Of a stretch of 64,000 nucleotides of DNA, positions 27,094-35,687 are shown in pieces. Numbering within the stretch: the first letter of the stretch is position 1; each line of letters starts with the position of its first letter. The notes beneath the pieces were generated by a model. The model was not told where the DNA came from and did not search any database. It saw only the letters and a list, made by a program, of their open reading frames with translations. Made by a program: the position numbers and the translations under genes. Source of the DNA: Candidatus Thorarchaeota archaeon (GTDB lineage: Archaea > Asgardarchaeota > Thorarchaeia > Thorarchaeales > Thorarchaeaceae); assembly GCA_004524595.1 (NCBI GenBank), contig SDOA01000003.1:8197-72196 (forward strand). Reading direction: 5' to 3'.

Positions 27094-27516
27094 CTACTGA
27101 TTAACTCTTTGAATCAATACTCGCTGAACACCATCTAAAACTGAGAGAGATGTTTCGAGTTCGTTTGTATCAGAGTTTAGTTGAGACGGATTGAAATAAC
27201 ATTCGTAGAAACAGCGTGTTCCACGAAGACAGACTCCAGTAGAGAACAGTAGATCTACGAGACCAGCCCTCTTGAAAATCTGGGATAGCTTTGTCAGGAA
27301 ATCATTACTAAGCTTTCCAATCTCGAGACTGAGAAATAACACATCTTCACTCTCTAGTGGAAAAATTTTGATAAGCCGATCTTTATGCACTAATACCATA
27401 AGCCCTCGATCGGTTCCCATTGCAGACTTGAATGCAGCAGGAAACTTGACAGATTCATTAGCATCAAACACTAGAACTCGGCCAGCAGTGGCGCCATCGT
27501 AGGATTCTTCTGACAT
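27094..27516 (-). CDS. AbrB-like plus ACT-like regulator
   Basis: An N-terminal stretch GRVLVFDANESVKFPAAF, ending KDRLIKIFPL, looks like a SpoVT/AbrB swapped-hairpin DNA-binding unit. The remaining 80 residues read as a beta-alpha-beta-beta-alpha-beta ACT-like fold (VLFLSLEIGKLSNDFLTKL, then GTRCFYECYF, ending VQRVLIQRV). That combination suggests a ligand-responsive regulator. The frame opens at 27570, but GGTGAT lies just ahead of ATG 27516, giving about 140 aa. Both domain calls are by pattern only. Confidence 0.45.
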   Translation of the reverse strand: MSEESYDGATAGRVLVFDANESVKFPAAFKSAMGTDRGLMVLVHKDRLIKIFPLESEDVLFLSLEIGKLSNDFLTKLSQIFKRAGLVDLLFSTGVCLRGTRCFYECYFNPSQLNSDTNELETSLSVLDGVQRVLIQRVNQ

Positions 27517-27690
27517 ATAATCACCGTTCCTCGTTTTATCTCCGAAATGAAATCCTTCAAATGTTGTCAACCATAACTCGAATATAAAAGCATCTAGTGT
27601 TTTCGTGATTTGGACTACGATATCTCAGAGGGCTAAATGTTAATGTGTGCCCCTTTTCTAAGAAGACAAGTACATATTTTGTGATGAAAA

Positions 27691-27951
27691 TTGCGAATTT
27701 TAGAACATGAACGGACTTCATTCTCGAAGTTTCGAGAGGTATCAGACCTCAGAACTCAATTCCTGTGTGAATACAGGTTGTATCTTGAGCAAAAATATGG
27801 GAATAGGAGTACAAAGACAAGTATTCATGGAGAACTCCTTCATTCAAAATTCGAATGCGAACCTAAAATTAAGAACCCTCAACAAAAGATCATTCCTGTC
27901 ATCATCATCATATTAACTATCATTGTTGGATTGATTTGGATTCTGTGGTGA
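27691..27951 (+). CDS. Cas4-like nuclease, N-terminal half with membrane helix
   Basis: An 86-aa ORF that looks like the start of a Cas4/RecB-type nuclease: EVSDLRTQFLCEYRLYLEQKYG carries the first iron-sulphur Cys (C26), and SIHGELLH (H46, H51) matches the HxxxxH step that follows it. Residues 66-86 are a membrane helix (IIPVIIIILTIIVGLIWILW) and the frame then stops at TGA. The rest of the nuclease motifs are in the next ORF, 4 bases away in another frame. The start is TTG at 27691; no other start codon is available in frame. Cas4 homology is by motif order, not a search. Confidence 0.55.
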   Translation: MRILEHERTSFSKFREVSDLRTQFLCEYRLYLEQKYGNRSTKTSIHGELLHSKFECEPKIKNPQQKIIPVIIIILTIIVGLIWILW

Positions 27952-27955
27952 TAAT

Positions 27956-28621
27956 TTGAATGCAGTACAAAATCTTCTACTCTTTATCTTACTAGTTGTT
28001 ACTGTTATTGCTATTGCTCTAATTAGGTCACAATTCCATTTCACAGGATTTTACTCAAAAATTAAGAATTCAGATTTATCACCTTGGGGCCTTCACGAGT
28101 TTCTTCTTCTTCTTAATCCAAGTAAAGGAAAACAAGGAGAATATTATAGATTCAATGAAGAAAATGTTCGCTCTCATGCTCACAAGTATTTGGGAAGATT
28201 TGATACTGCAATAATGCATTGGGAAGAATCCCCTGTACTTGATCTCTTAATTGAGAGAAAATTTCCTGTAAACAATATACCAAAAAGAGAAAGAGAAGAA
28301 GATATGTTCCAAGCAGGGCTTTATACATTGGCACTTTCAGAGTCAGGAGTTTCATGCAGTGAAACAAGACTGGTAACAATATATTGTCTGCAAGCTACCG
28401 CAAAAAGATGTTTAGAAAAGAATTTTCCAAATAAATGTTGGAAGTGCACTGTTGGAAAAAAATACCTTCGAAAATATAATGAGGAAGATGTAATGAAACA
28501 TCTTAAACGACTTGACGAGATTTGGTACTTTAAACGTAAACCAAAAGCTTCTCCATCTGCTTCAAAGTGTAGAGTCTGCCCATACAGTAGAAATGGAACT
28601 TGTAACTATGCCATGATTTAA
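27956..28621 (+). CDS. Cas4-like nuclease, C-terminal half with membrane helix
   Basis: A 221-aa ORF opening with a membrane helix (residues 5-22). It carries the remaining Cas4/RecB motifs in order: GRFD (D83), LLIERKFP (E100-x-K102), DMFQAGLY (Q119-xxx-Y123), and the C-terminal Cys set CRVCPYSRNGTC (C205, C208, C216). Together with C26 of the upstream ORF, these would complete the four-Cys cluster of Cas4-type nucleases. GGTGAT inside the end of the first ORF gives this TTG start at 27956 a ribosome site, so coupled translation is likely. I infer two chains meeting at the membrane; no CRISPR genes are nearby. Assignment is by motif, moderately sure. Confidence 0.6.
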   Translation: MNAVQNLLLFILLVVTVIAIALIRSQFHFTGFYSKIKNSDLSPWGLHEFLLLLNPSKGKQGEYYRFNEENVRSHAHKYLGRFDTAIMHWEESPVLDLLIERKFPVNNIPKREREEDMFQAGLYTLALSESGVSCSETRLVTIYCLQATAKRCLEKNFPNKCWKCTVGKKYLRKYNEEDVMKHLKRLDEIWYFKRKPKASPSASKCRVCPYSRNGTCNYAMI

Positions 28622-28675
28622 TTCTATGAGAGAAAACACAGACCTTTATACGGATTCAAATGGAGATTATGTATC

Positions 28676-29095
28676 ATGGTTCATGAATTAACTAGACTCC
28701 TTACACAGGCGATGAGTGCAAAGAGAGACCTCAAACATGTCTATTATACTCGTAAGAATAAGGAGTCTAAACTTGATGTCAAGGAACTTGTTGCTGCAAC
28801 TATTGCAGTACAAAAGCTATTAGAGGAATTATCAAATCTAGAGCGGAAAAGCAGAGTAGCAAAGAAAATGCTTCAAGATAGGAAAGCTGAACTCACTCTT
28901 AAAAAATGGTACACAGGGCTTCCTAGACGAGTAAAAGATTTCGTTGATAAATCAAAGAACCTTGAACAACAACATCTTAGGAAATATCAAGAGGTTCTGC
29001 TTCAATATCTTGAGGAAATCGGGAAAGAACTTGCTAAATGGATTGAGGATATAGTTACACTTGCTGAAATACCACGTGTTCCTAAAGAAAGATGA
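28676..29095 (+). CDS. Coiled-coil protein of unknown function
   Basis: A 139-aa protein that is nearly all helix with heptad-like spacing. LTRLLTQAMSAKRDLKHVYY is followed by DVKELVAATIAVQKLLEEL and a long charged stretch ending EIGKELAKWIEDIVTLAEI. No enzyme motif or membrane segment. TTTATA at about 28646-28652 is 24-30 bases ahead of the ATG, so it probably starts its own short-leader transcript rather than belonging to the Cas4-like pair. I do not recognise a family. Confidence 0.6.
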   Translation: MVHELTRLLTQAMSAKRDLKHVYYTRKNKESKLDVKELVAATIAVQKLLEELSNLERKSRVAKKMLQDRKAELTLKKWYTGLPRRVKDFVDKSKNLEQQHLRKYQEVLLQYLEEIGKELAKWIEDIVTLAEIPRVPKER

Positions 29096-29104
29096 GGTAA
29101 TCAT

Positions 29105-30184
29105 TCACCAACGAAGTTTAGCGGCAATTTCTCCAAAGGATTTTAGTTGTGCTCCTGATTCTGTCTGATTGGAGAATACTAATAGATCTGACCCGTATTC
29201 AGCAACCTCATCATAGATACTATCCATTTGGTCTGCAAGATCCTCAGTTATCAATAGTGTTTCAACGCGGCCTAACTTCAGAGCCTCAAGAACTTCTTTC
29301 TTACCATAAGTCACTGTATTGAGACCTTTCATTAAATCGGCCATGAAATTATCCCATGCTTGCCGTTCAGCATAAATCTCTGTTTCCTTAAGAACCCTAG
29401 ATGCCTCTTTCATTGCTTGATAGAGACCTGTCTCATCGATGATACTCACTGGAATGATTGTTTCAGCAATTTTTTCTCTAATTCTGTAATCAAGGTCTCC
29501 TTTATCTAGGAACTCAAGACACCTGATGGTGTTTCCCCCTAGAACTATTGCATCAACATTTTCAAGATTATCTAGGAGTAATTCAGTCAGCATCCTACTA
29601 ACATATCTGAAGAATTCTATCATCTTTTCTTCTCTAATTCGAAGGTATCGTTTTGCGCTTTGACCACCAGCTCGTGTCTTTCCGATTATGTAAAAATCTT
29701 CATCACGGACCATCTCCATATGCTTTCCTCGAAGATAGCCTACTGTGACTTTCCCACCTTCTATGAGAACTATTACAACTAAGCTCTTTGGAACCGTCAT
29801 TCCTTCTAGTTCTTCTGTAACGAATTCTCGACCACATTGATAAATGAATTGGGATATAGGTGAAGGCGGTACAACCATTTCTCGAATTTCTCTACCTGTA
29901 CCACCCTCTTCTTCAATACCGAAAAAGAATGCCAATCCATTATCAGGAATACCATTAATTTTTGTAAGTTCACTTAAAATGGCAGTCAGATTATCAGATA
30001 CATTCTTCCGATTTGTCTTGCTCTTGATGTTATCAGCTCCAGCTAGTTCAGTTTTAACAAAGCTGATTACATCAGTAAGATTCTTTGTAGGTGGAATGTA
30101 GATTGTTGTGAAAGAACTATGGCGTCCTTGATAAGCTTTAAGCTGTTCGATCTTTCGTTTAAGCCTTTGACGCGAAACTGACAT
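29105..30184 (-). CDS. prf1: Peptide chain release factor aRF1
   Basis: Archaeal release factor 1 reads all three stop codons. Domain 1 has NIKSKTNRKNV (NIKS) and YQCGREF (YxCxxxF), and domain 2 has RAGGQSAKRYLR with the catalytic GGQ. Domain 3 carries VDAIVLGGNTIR and ends VFSNQTESGAQLKSFGEIAAKLRW. Family members usually have a zinc-binding minidomain inserted near the C-terminus; here RVETLLITEDL runs straight into that end with no Cys pairs, so the minidomain is missing. GGTGAAG precedes ATG 30184, giving 359 aa; a longer frame to 30226 is possible. Confidence 0.9.
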   Translation of the reverse strand: MSVSRQRLKRKIEQLKAYQGRHSSFTTIYIPPTKNLTDVISFVKTELAGADNIKSKTNRKNVSDNLTAILSELTKINGIPDNGLAFFFGIEEEGGTGREIREMVVPPSPISQFIYQCGREFVTEELEGMTVPKSLVVIVLIEGGKVTVGYLRGKHMEMVRDEDFYIIGKTRAGGQSAKRYLRIREEKMIEFFRYVSRMLTELLLDNLENVDAIVLGGNTIRCLEFLDKGDLDYRIREKIAETIIPVSIIDETGLYQAMKEASRVLKETEIYAERQAWDNFMADLMKGLNTVTYGKKEVLEALKLGRVETLLITEDLADQMDSIYDEVAEYGSDLLVFSNQTESGAQLKSFGEIAAKLRW

Positions 30185-30365
30185 GTTCTTCACCTTCAAA
30201 TAATTGTTAATCACTGATTTCAACAAAAATCAGAGGCTGTATTATATTGCCAGATGGAAGGCGTTGTTGAGTGTATTTTAACATTACGTCATAGCTATTC
30301 TCACAGTCGACGACAGATTAAAAAGGAGAAATCAGTAGTGGAAGAATCAACCAGGTGAAGGACGG

Positions 30366-30398
30366 ATGGATAACCGCCAATTTACACAACCTCATTAA
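30366..30398 (+). CDS. Leader ORF 1 upstream of pheS, 10 aa
   Basis: ATG at 30366 with GGTGA (30354-30358) seven bases upstream opens a 10-codon frame (MDNRQFTQPH) ending in TAA. It lies in the leader between a TATA-like box near 30317 and pheS. One of its codons is Phe. A role in control of pheS is only a possibility. Confidence 0.3.
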   Translation: MDNRQFTQPH

Positions 30399-30410
30399 TA
30401 GGAGTCCTCT

Positions 30411-30485
30411 ATGACTTATCTAGTGAATTTGCGGCGCATCGGTTTCAACCACCGAATTCAGGAGTTTTGTGTGACAAATGAGTGA
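30411..30485 (+). CDS. Leader ORF 2 overlapping the pheS start, 24 aa
   Basis: AGGAG at 30400-30404 is six bases from ATG 30411. The 24-codon frame begins MTYLVNLRR, has Phe at codons 12 and 19, and ends with TGA at 30483-30485, eight bases inside pheS in another frame. The pheS start at 30478 has AGGAG 13 bases upstream but no well spaced site of its own, so coupled re-initiation from this ORF is plausible. Function is inferred from arrangement only. Confidence 0.35.
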   Translation: MTYLVNLRRIGFNHRIQEFCVTNE

Positions 30486-31986
30486 ACAGCTGACAGAAGG
30501 TGAGAGAACAGTCCTCAGAGGCCTTATCGCTTTAGGGAAAAAAGTCCCATCGATTGAGGTCGCTAAGGTCACAAAACAGAATGATGAGCGAGTCATCTCT
30601 ATTCTCAATTCTCTTGCTGGAAGAGGTATTGTGAAGCTTGAAACCCGTGATATTATATCATATGTTCTAACAGATGAAGGTAGAGAGTATGTGGATGAAG
30701 GTCTTCCTGAAATTCGGTTATTCCAAGCAATTAGGGACTTTGGTGGTACTGCAACTTTTGATGAGGCACTCAAGAAATCAGGTATCCCACCTAAATCAAA
30801 GGGTATAGCTATGAATTGGGCAAAAAGAAACGGATGGATTACCATCTCAAAACAAGACAAAGCGACTGTCCTTTCAATTACGAATGAGAAGTGCGAATCG
30901 GCATTGGCTAACGCACTGGAATTACTTGCAAATGAAAAAGATGCAAGCTACCAAATTGATAGTAGTGTAGTAAAGCAATTGCTTGAGAGGAATTTGATTA
31001 GTGAAGTCAAAACAAAAACTGTAGAATCAGAGATATCTCAGGAATATCTTGGTCGCATAGAAGAATTGCTGAGAGAATCAAGCAGAGACATCGGAGAACT
31101 CACTCCTGAGATATTAACATCAGGAACTTGGAGAGGAAAATCATTCAGACCTTATAATGTAGAGATTGAACCAGAATATATCAACTATGGCAAGAAACAT
31201 CCGTATGCAGAATTCAATGATTGGTTGAGAGAGATAATGATAGGTCTCGGCTTTACAGAGTGGTTTGGTCCATATGTTGAGACAGAATTCTGGGGACATG
31301 ACACCCTCTTCGTCCCGCAGGATCATGTTGCTAGAGAAGTTCAAGACCAGTTCAGAGTGGCTACTCCATATGATCATGGGCATATTATCGATAAGAAATA
31401 CTATGCTGCTGTAAAGAGTGTTCATGAAGATGGCGGTGATACAGGATCAACAGGTTGGGATTGGCCATATAGTCAAGAAATTGCATCAAGATTATGTCTA
31501 CGGCCTCATACCACACCAGTTTCAATGAGATATCTCTATGAACATAGAGAGAGTCCCCAGAAGATGTTCATTATTGATCGGAACTTCAGGTCAGAGACCC
31601 TCAGTGCAACTCATGCACAAGAGTTTGACCAATGTGAAGGAATAATTATGGACAGAAACTTAACACTAAGAGATCTACTAGGATATCTCACAGCAATATG
31701 CAAAGCGATTGGAATTGAGAAACTTAAATTCAAGCCGGGACAATTCCCATTCACTGAACCAAGTGTTGAAACTTTTGGAAAACATGAAAAGCATGGGTGG
31801 ATTGAGCTTGGAGGATCAGGCATCTTCAGACCTGAAGTGACTAGACCTCTTGGTATCAAAGATACAGTTCTAGCTTGGGGCCTAGGTGGTGGAAGGCTCT
31901 ACATGGCTGCAATGGGTATCAGTGATATCAGAGACCTCTTTTCACAGGACTTACACTGGTTAAGAAAGAGCTATTTTGTAAGATAG
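30478..31986 (+). CDS. pheS: Phenylalanyl-tRNA synthetase alpha subunit
   Basis: Catalytic subunit of PheRS, which charges tRNA-Phe. The 502-aa archaeal form has a helical wHTH-rich N-terminus (GERTVLRGLIALGKK; DFGGTATFDEALKKSG) and the class II core from about residue 240. Visible core parts are EMVGPYVETEFW-like FGPYVETEFWGHDTLF, then LCLRPHTTPVSMRYL, KFKPGQFPFTEPSVE (motif 3 region) and ELGGSGIFRPEVTRP. Start ATG 30478; it is joined to pheT by nine bases. A 160-base leader with two short ORFs lies upstream. Confidence 0.95.
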   Translation: MSEQLTEGERTVLRGLIALGKKVPSIEVAKVTKQNDERVISILNSLAGRGIVKLETRDIISYVLTDEGREYVDEGLPEIRLFQAIRDFGGTATFDEALKKSGIPPKSKGIAMNWAKRNGWITISKQDKATVLSITNEKCESALANALELLANEKDASYQIDSSVVKQLLERNLISEVKTKTVESEISQEYLGRIEELLRESSRDIGELTPEILTSGTWRGKSFRPYNVEIEPEYINYGKKHPYAEFNDWLREIMIGLGFTEWFGPYVETEFWGHDTLFVPQDHVAREVQDQFRVATPYDHGHIIDKKYYAAVKSVHEDGGDTGSTGWDWPYSQEIASRLCLRPHTTPVSMRYLYEHRESPQKMFIIDRNFRSETLSATHAQEFDQCEGIIMDRNLTLRDLLGYLTAICKAIGIEKLKFKPGQFPFTEPSVETFGKHEKHGWIELGGSGIFRPEVTRPLGIKDTVLAWGLGGGRLYMAAMGISDIRDLFSQDLHWLRKSYFVR

Positions 31987-31995
31987 GTGAGATAG

Positions 31996-33666
31996 ATGAT
32001 AGTAGAATGCAGAATTGATGACCTTCTTGTACTGATAGGTAAGAAGCTTACTCTGGAGAAACTAGAAGACGTCTTGTTTCTTATCAAAGCCGAAATAGAA
32101 AAAGTTGAAGGCAATATCATAGAGATAGAAGTTAACCCGGATCGTCAAGATATGCTCTCAACAGAAGGTATAGCAAGAGCTGTTAGAGCATTTCTTGGTA
32201 TTGAACCAGGTTTCAAAAAATACCCTGTTAGGAAGTCAGGTAAGCAAATTGTTGTTGAGTCAGGACTCACGAAGATAAGACCTTTCATCTGTTGTTCGAT
32301 ACTCAAAGGAATCAAATCAGATGATGATTTAGTCAAAGAGTATATGCGCCTCCAAGAAGCACTCACCTCAACACATGGCAGAAATAGAAACAAGGCGAGT
32401 ATAGGTCTGTATGTGTATGATGATATAGAATTCCCAGTTAAGTATGGATCTGAAAAACCAGAGAAGATTAAGTTTGTACCACTGGGTCATGACAATGAGA
32501 TGGATGGTCTCACAATCATTACAGATCATGAGAAGGGAATCGAATTTGGTCCAATTATTATGAATAATAGAAAGTGGCCAATACTCTATGATTCAAAAGG
32601 ACAGGTATTAAGTCTCCCTCCAATAATAAATAGTAATGACCTAGGAAGAATGACCACAGAAACTAAGAATCTCTTTATAGAAGTAACCGGAACCCATCTT
32701 CTTACAGTACATCAAGCACTGAACATCATGACAACATCTCTTGCTGAACGAGGTGGAAAAATCGAGTCGGTCACAGTATCATACCCTGATGGAACCTTAG
32801 AGGAAACTCCAAATCTAATCCCAAATTTAATGACAATTAGTGTAGAAGAAGTCAACAAGATAATAGGTTTAGACCTTGATGATGAATATATTATCAAAGC
32901 TCTAGAGAAGATGGGGTATGGAGCAAAGAAAACAAAAGGAAAGACTATACAGATTCAGATTCCAAAATATAGAATGGATATTCTTCACCCAGTTGATGTC
33001 ATTGAGGATATAGCAATTGGTTATGGATTCGACAAAATCAAACCAACAATGCCCCAGACGATGACAACAGGCATGTCTAGTCCAATAACAGGATTAAGGA
33101 ACAAGGTCAGGGATGTCATGATAGGAATGGGATATCTCGAAGTCATGAATTACATAATGACTTCCCCTGAGATACTCATTGAAAAGATGGGTAGAAGTGA
33201 ACTAGTTGTTTCAACAAGTAATCCCAAGAGCCGTAATTATTCAGTTCTCAGGAACTCGCTCTTACCAGTACTTCTCAACTTCGCGGCTCAGAATCAGCAT
33301 TCGGACTATCCTCAACGAATCTTTGAGGTAGGGGACATCATTCGTCCTAACAAGGAGAGAGAAACTATGGTGGATCAGATACCATCGGTCTGTAGTCTTG
33401 CAATTGATGTACGGGTGAACATCACAACGCTCATGACTGAGATTGGTTTTCTGTTAAGGAATCTAGGATTAGACAAGCAATTTGAATTCAAAGAAACAAA
33501 ATGTACTGATTACATAGAAGGAAGATCTGCCAATATCTTAGTGAATGGCAGGGTCTGTGGATTTTTCGGTGAGGTTTCTCCTGAAATCCTCTCGAATTTC
33601 GGATTAGGTTATCCAGCAGTTGCCTTTGAGCTATACCTACCTAGAAATGCGGATTGGACTAAATGA
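31996..33666 (+). CDS. pheT: Phenylalanyl-tRNA synthetase beta subunit
   Basis: The non-catalytic PheRS subunit, archaeal/eukaryotic length (556 aa) without the bacterial N-terminal tRNA-binding domain. Features are EIEVNPDRQDMLSTEGIARAVRAF, the B3/B4 editing region (FIIC..LKG-type FICCSILKG, ENLH-like QALTSTHGRNRNKASIGLYVYD), B5 VEDIAIGYGFDKIKPTMP, and a C-terminal core with NPKSRNYSVLRNSLLP. AGGTGA lies just before the ATG at 31996. Forms a heterotetramer with PheS in the cytosol. Confidence 0.95.
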   Translation: MIVECRIDDLLVLIGKKLTLEKLEDVLFLIKAEIEKVEGNIIEIEVNPDRQDMLSTEGIARAVRAFLGIEPGFKKYPVRKSGKQIVVESGLTKIRPFICCSILKGIKSDDDLVKEYMRLQEALTSTHGRNRNKASIGLYVYDDIEFPVKYGSEKPEKIKFVPLGHDNEMDGLTIITDHEKGIEFGPIIMNNRKWPILYDSKGQVLSLPPIINSNDLGRMTTETKNLFIEVTGTHLLTVHQALNIMTTSLAERGGKIESVTVSYPDGTLEETPNLIPNLMTISVEEVNKIIGLDLDDEYIIKALEKMGYGAKKTKGKTIQIQIPKYRMDILHPVDVIEDIAIGYGFDKIKPTMPQTMTTGMSSPITGLRNKVRDVMIGMGYLEVMNYIMTSPEILIEKMGRSELVVSTSNPKSRNYSVLRNSLLPVLLNFAAQNQHSDYPQRIFEVGDIIRPNKERETMVDQIPSVCSLAIDVRVNITTLMTEIGFLLRNLGLDKQFEFKETKCTDYIEGRSANILVNGRVCGFFGEVSPEILSNFGLGYPAVAFELYLPRNADWTK

Positions 33667-33770
33667 AAACATCAATTGAAATCAAGAGAATCTGCGCAGA
33701 AAAGATATAAGCATCGTTCAGGGTAGAGTCATTGGTAGGTCTCACGACCGAATGTCGGAGGTTCTCCAAA

Positions 33771-34379
33771 GTGACTGAAAGAACTGACTCTACTGGCTTA
33801 ATTCAGGAATCTGATACTTCAGATGGTTTTGATGGTTACAAGTTTAGAGTAGTCTTACTCGGAGAAGCAACTGTTGGAAAGACATCACTACTTAGAAGAT
33901 ATACAGAGAACGCCTTTGATGAGGAATACAAGCAGACACTGGGTACTACCTTTGCAAATAGAGACATTGATGTCAAAGACGATAAAGGAAATGTCAGGAA
34001 AGTCAGATTATCAATTTGGGACATGGGTGGTCAATCAACCTATCGAGAACTCCGAAGGCAATACATGAAGGGAGCCGCTGCATCAATCATCGTCTATGAT
34101 GTCACACGACCTGAGAGTTTTATGGCGATGAATAACTGGTTTGAGTCCTTTAAAGAGGTGTGTCCTGAAGCACCATCTTTTATTTGTGCCAATAAGATTG
34201 ATCTTGCAGACAAACGAATGGTTCCACTGGAACCAGGATTGATGCTTCGAGATTGGTTTCAATCAGAGTATTATGAAACTTCTGCAAAAGATGGTACCGC
34301 AGTCGTAGATGTTTTCACACGCTGCGCAGAAGTAGTACTTCAAAAGGCTCTAGGTGAAGGGAAGAGTCCCCTAGCGTGA
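33771..34379 (+). CDS. Ras/Rab-like small GTPase
   Basis: A 202-aa small GTPase with the P-loop GEATVGKTSL, switch I LGTTFANRD, switch II WDMGGQSTYREL with the catalytic Gln kept, NKID, and ETSAKDG. No C-terminal CaaX or Cys pair is visible, so lipid anchoring is unlikely. The frame extends up to 33732, but GGAGG at 33757-33761 is nine bases from the GTG at 33771, giving the usual short N-terminus. A TATA-like AAAAGATATAAGC near 33702 fits. It is followed ten bases later by a CBS-domain gene and probably shares its transcript. Confidence 0.9.
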   Translation: MTERTDSTGLIQESDTSDGFDGYKFRVVLLGEATVGKTSLLRRYTENAFDEEYKQTLGTTFANRDIDVKDDKGNVRKVRLSIWDMGGQSTYRELRRQYMKGAAASIIVYDVTRPESFMAMNNWFESFKEVCPEAPSFICANKIDLADKRMVPLEPGLMLRDWFQSEYYETSAKDGTAVVDVFTRCAEVVLQKALGEGKSPLA

Positions 34380-34389
34380 GGCGAAGTAA

Positions 34390-34806
34390 GTGCAAGTCAA
34401 AGATTTCATGACGTCAATCATAGTTACAGCTGATATTGATACACCAGTTGTAGATGCTGCACGTTTGATGGCTGCAGATGATGTTGGAAGTCTGCTTGTA
34501 ACTAAAGGTGATGAACTTGTTGGCTTGGTCACCCGAAAAGAGATTATTTACGCCCAACTATTCTCCGAAGAGTCATACCACTCGTTGGTCCTTGATGATA
34601 TTATCTTGACACCTGTTGTAACTATTGGTCCTGATGCAGATTTAGGCCAGATTATCAGTTTAATGAACCATTCAGGAAGACGGTACATTCCGGTGATTCA
34701 GGGTGAAGAGATTATCGGAATTGTGACTGCTACTGATGTCATTAGAGTCTTAGCTACAATGAAGCTTATAGCAGATGGAAGATCGATTGAAGAGTCTGAA
34801 GATTAG
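34390..34806 (+). CDS. CBS-pair domain protein
   Basis: A compact two-CBS protein (138 aa). The first CBS starts VKDFMTSIIVTADIDTPV with VGSLLVTKGDELVGLVT, and the second is SYHSLVLDDIILTPVVTIG with RRYIPVIQGEEIIGIVTATDVI. CBS pairs sense adenine nucleotides and often regulate a neighbour. It begins GTG at 34390, ten bases after the GTPase stop, so the two are probably one operon. The end overlaps a convergent coiled-coil gene by four bases. Cytosolic. Confidence 0.85.
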   Translation: MQVKDFMTSIIVTADIDTPVVDAARLMAADDVGSLLVTKGDELVGLVTRKEIIYAQLFSEESYHSLVLDDIILTPVVTIGPDADLGQIISLMNHSGRRYIPVIQGEEIIGIVTATDVIRVLATMKLIADGRSIEESED

Positions 34807-35495
34807 GCAGGTCGATACTTGGGAATTTCATCCTTCAAATCTTTCTTGAGTTTGATAACATCTCGTGCTTGCAACTCGTTTCTTTTTGGATAACTACTTA
34901 CCAAACCTGACCATTTGTCAATTTTGACCATAATTGGATCGCTCGGTACAATTTTCATTATCTCAGCTTTCGCTTCGATCATGACTTCTAAAACATCTCC
35001 AGAGATGCAACCCATTTTCAACGAGTCCAGTATCTTTTCCAGATGGTCAGCTACTTTCATCGCACGATCAGCTGGAATCGATGAGCTTTCATAAACTGGA
35101 GTTTCATACTCTTGAGCTGGTGCGGGAGTTGCGTGTGTCGCGTAAGTTGCTGGTGCAGGGGTAGGAGTTGCAGCGATTGCGGTTATACTTTCAACCATCT
35201 CTTCAAGTATTGAAGACATGTCATTCTTGAACTTCTCCATCGATTCCTGAACAAAGACTCGAACTGCACCAACCTCTTGGATAACCATCTTAGCATATTC
35301 ATCAGTATTATCAGCATGTGTAACAGGTGCAGGTTGATTAGCAATAGCCTGTAAAATCTCATCCTTAGCAACACGAATCTCAGATTTAATCTCCGTAACA
35401 GTTCCAAGGATGGTTATCATGCGTTTAAGAGTTTCACCAAGTTGATTGATGCTCTCTTCCATCTTATTCAAACGACTAAGGAATTGTTCTGCCAT
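34803..35495 (-). CDS. Coiled-coil protein, unknown, linked to the GTPase cluster
   Basis: A 230-aa protein with an N-terminal helix of heptad pattern (FLSRLNKMEESINQLGETL, then more helical turns to about residue 120), a Pro/Ala-rich linker (TPTPAPATYATHATPAPAQ) and a C-terminal helical domain (DRAMKVADHLEKILDSLKMG, then DVIKLKKDLKDEI). Such a build fits a scaffold or effector. It sits between two small GTPase genes and overlaps the CBS gene end. Role in GTPase signalling is inference from position. No known family recognised. Confidence 0.6.
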   Translation of the reverse strand: MAEQFLSRLNKMEESINQLGETLKRMITILGTVTEIKSEIRVAKDEILQAIANQPAPVTHADNTDEYAKMVIQEVGAVRVFVQESMEKFKNDMSSILEEMVESITAIAATPTPAPATYATHATPAPAQEYETPVYESSSIPADRAMKVADHLEKILDSLKMGCISGDVLEVMIEAKAEIMKIVPSDPIMVKIDKWSGLVSSYPKRNELQARDVIKLKKDLKDEIPKYRPA

Positions 35496-35687
35496 GTGGT
35501 TTCACCGGTTACAAGTTCAATAAAACTTGAGAAAGCACTGACTTAATCCTTATTGTGATAGATACCCCTAACTGGAGCAATTGTGCTTATATAATACTCA
35601 ATAACTAGTGGACATACATTCCGAGAATAGTTAAATGTCAATAATCGGCATTTCATGACCAGAGTGAGTATAAGGAAAGAGTGAAAA

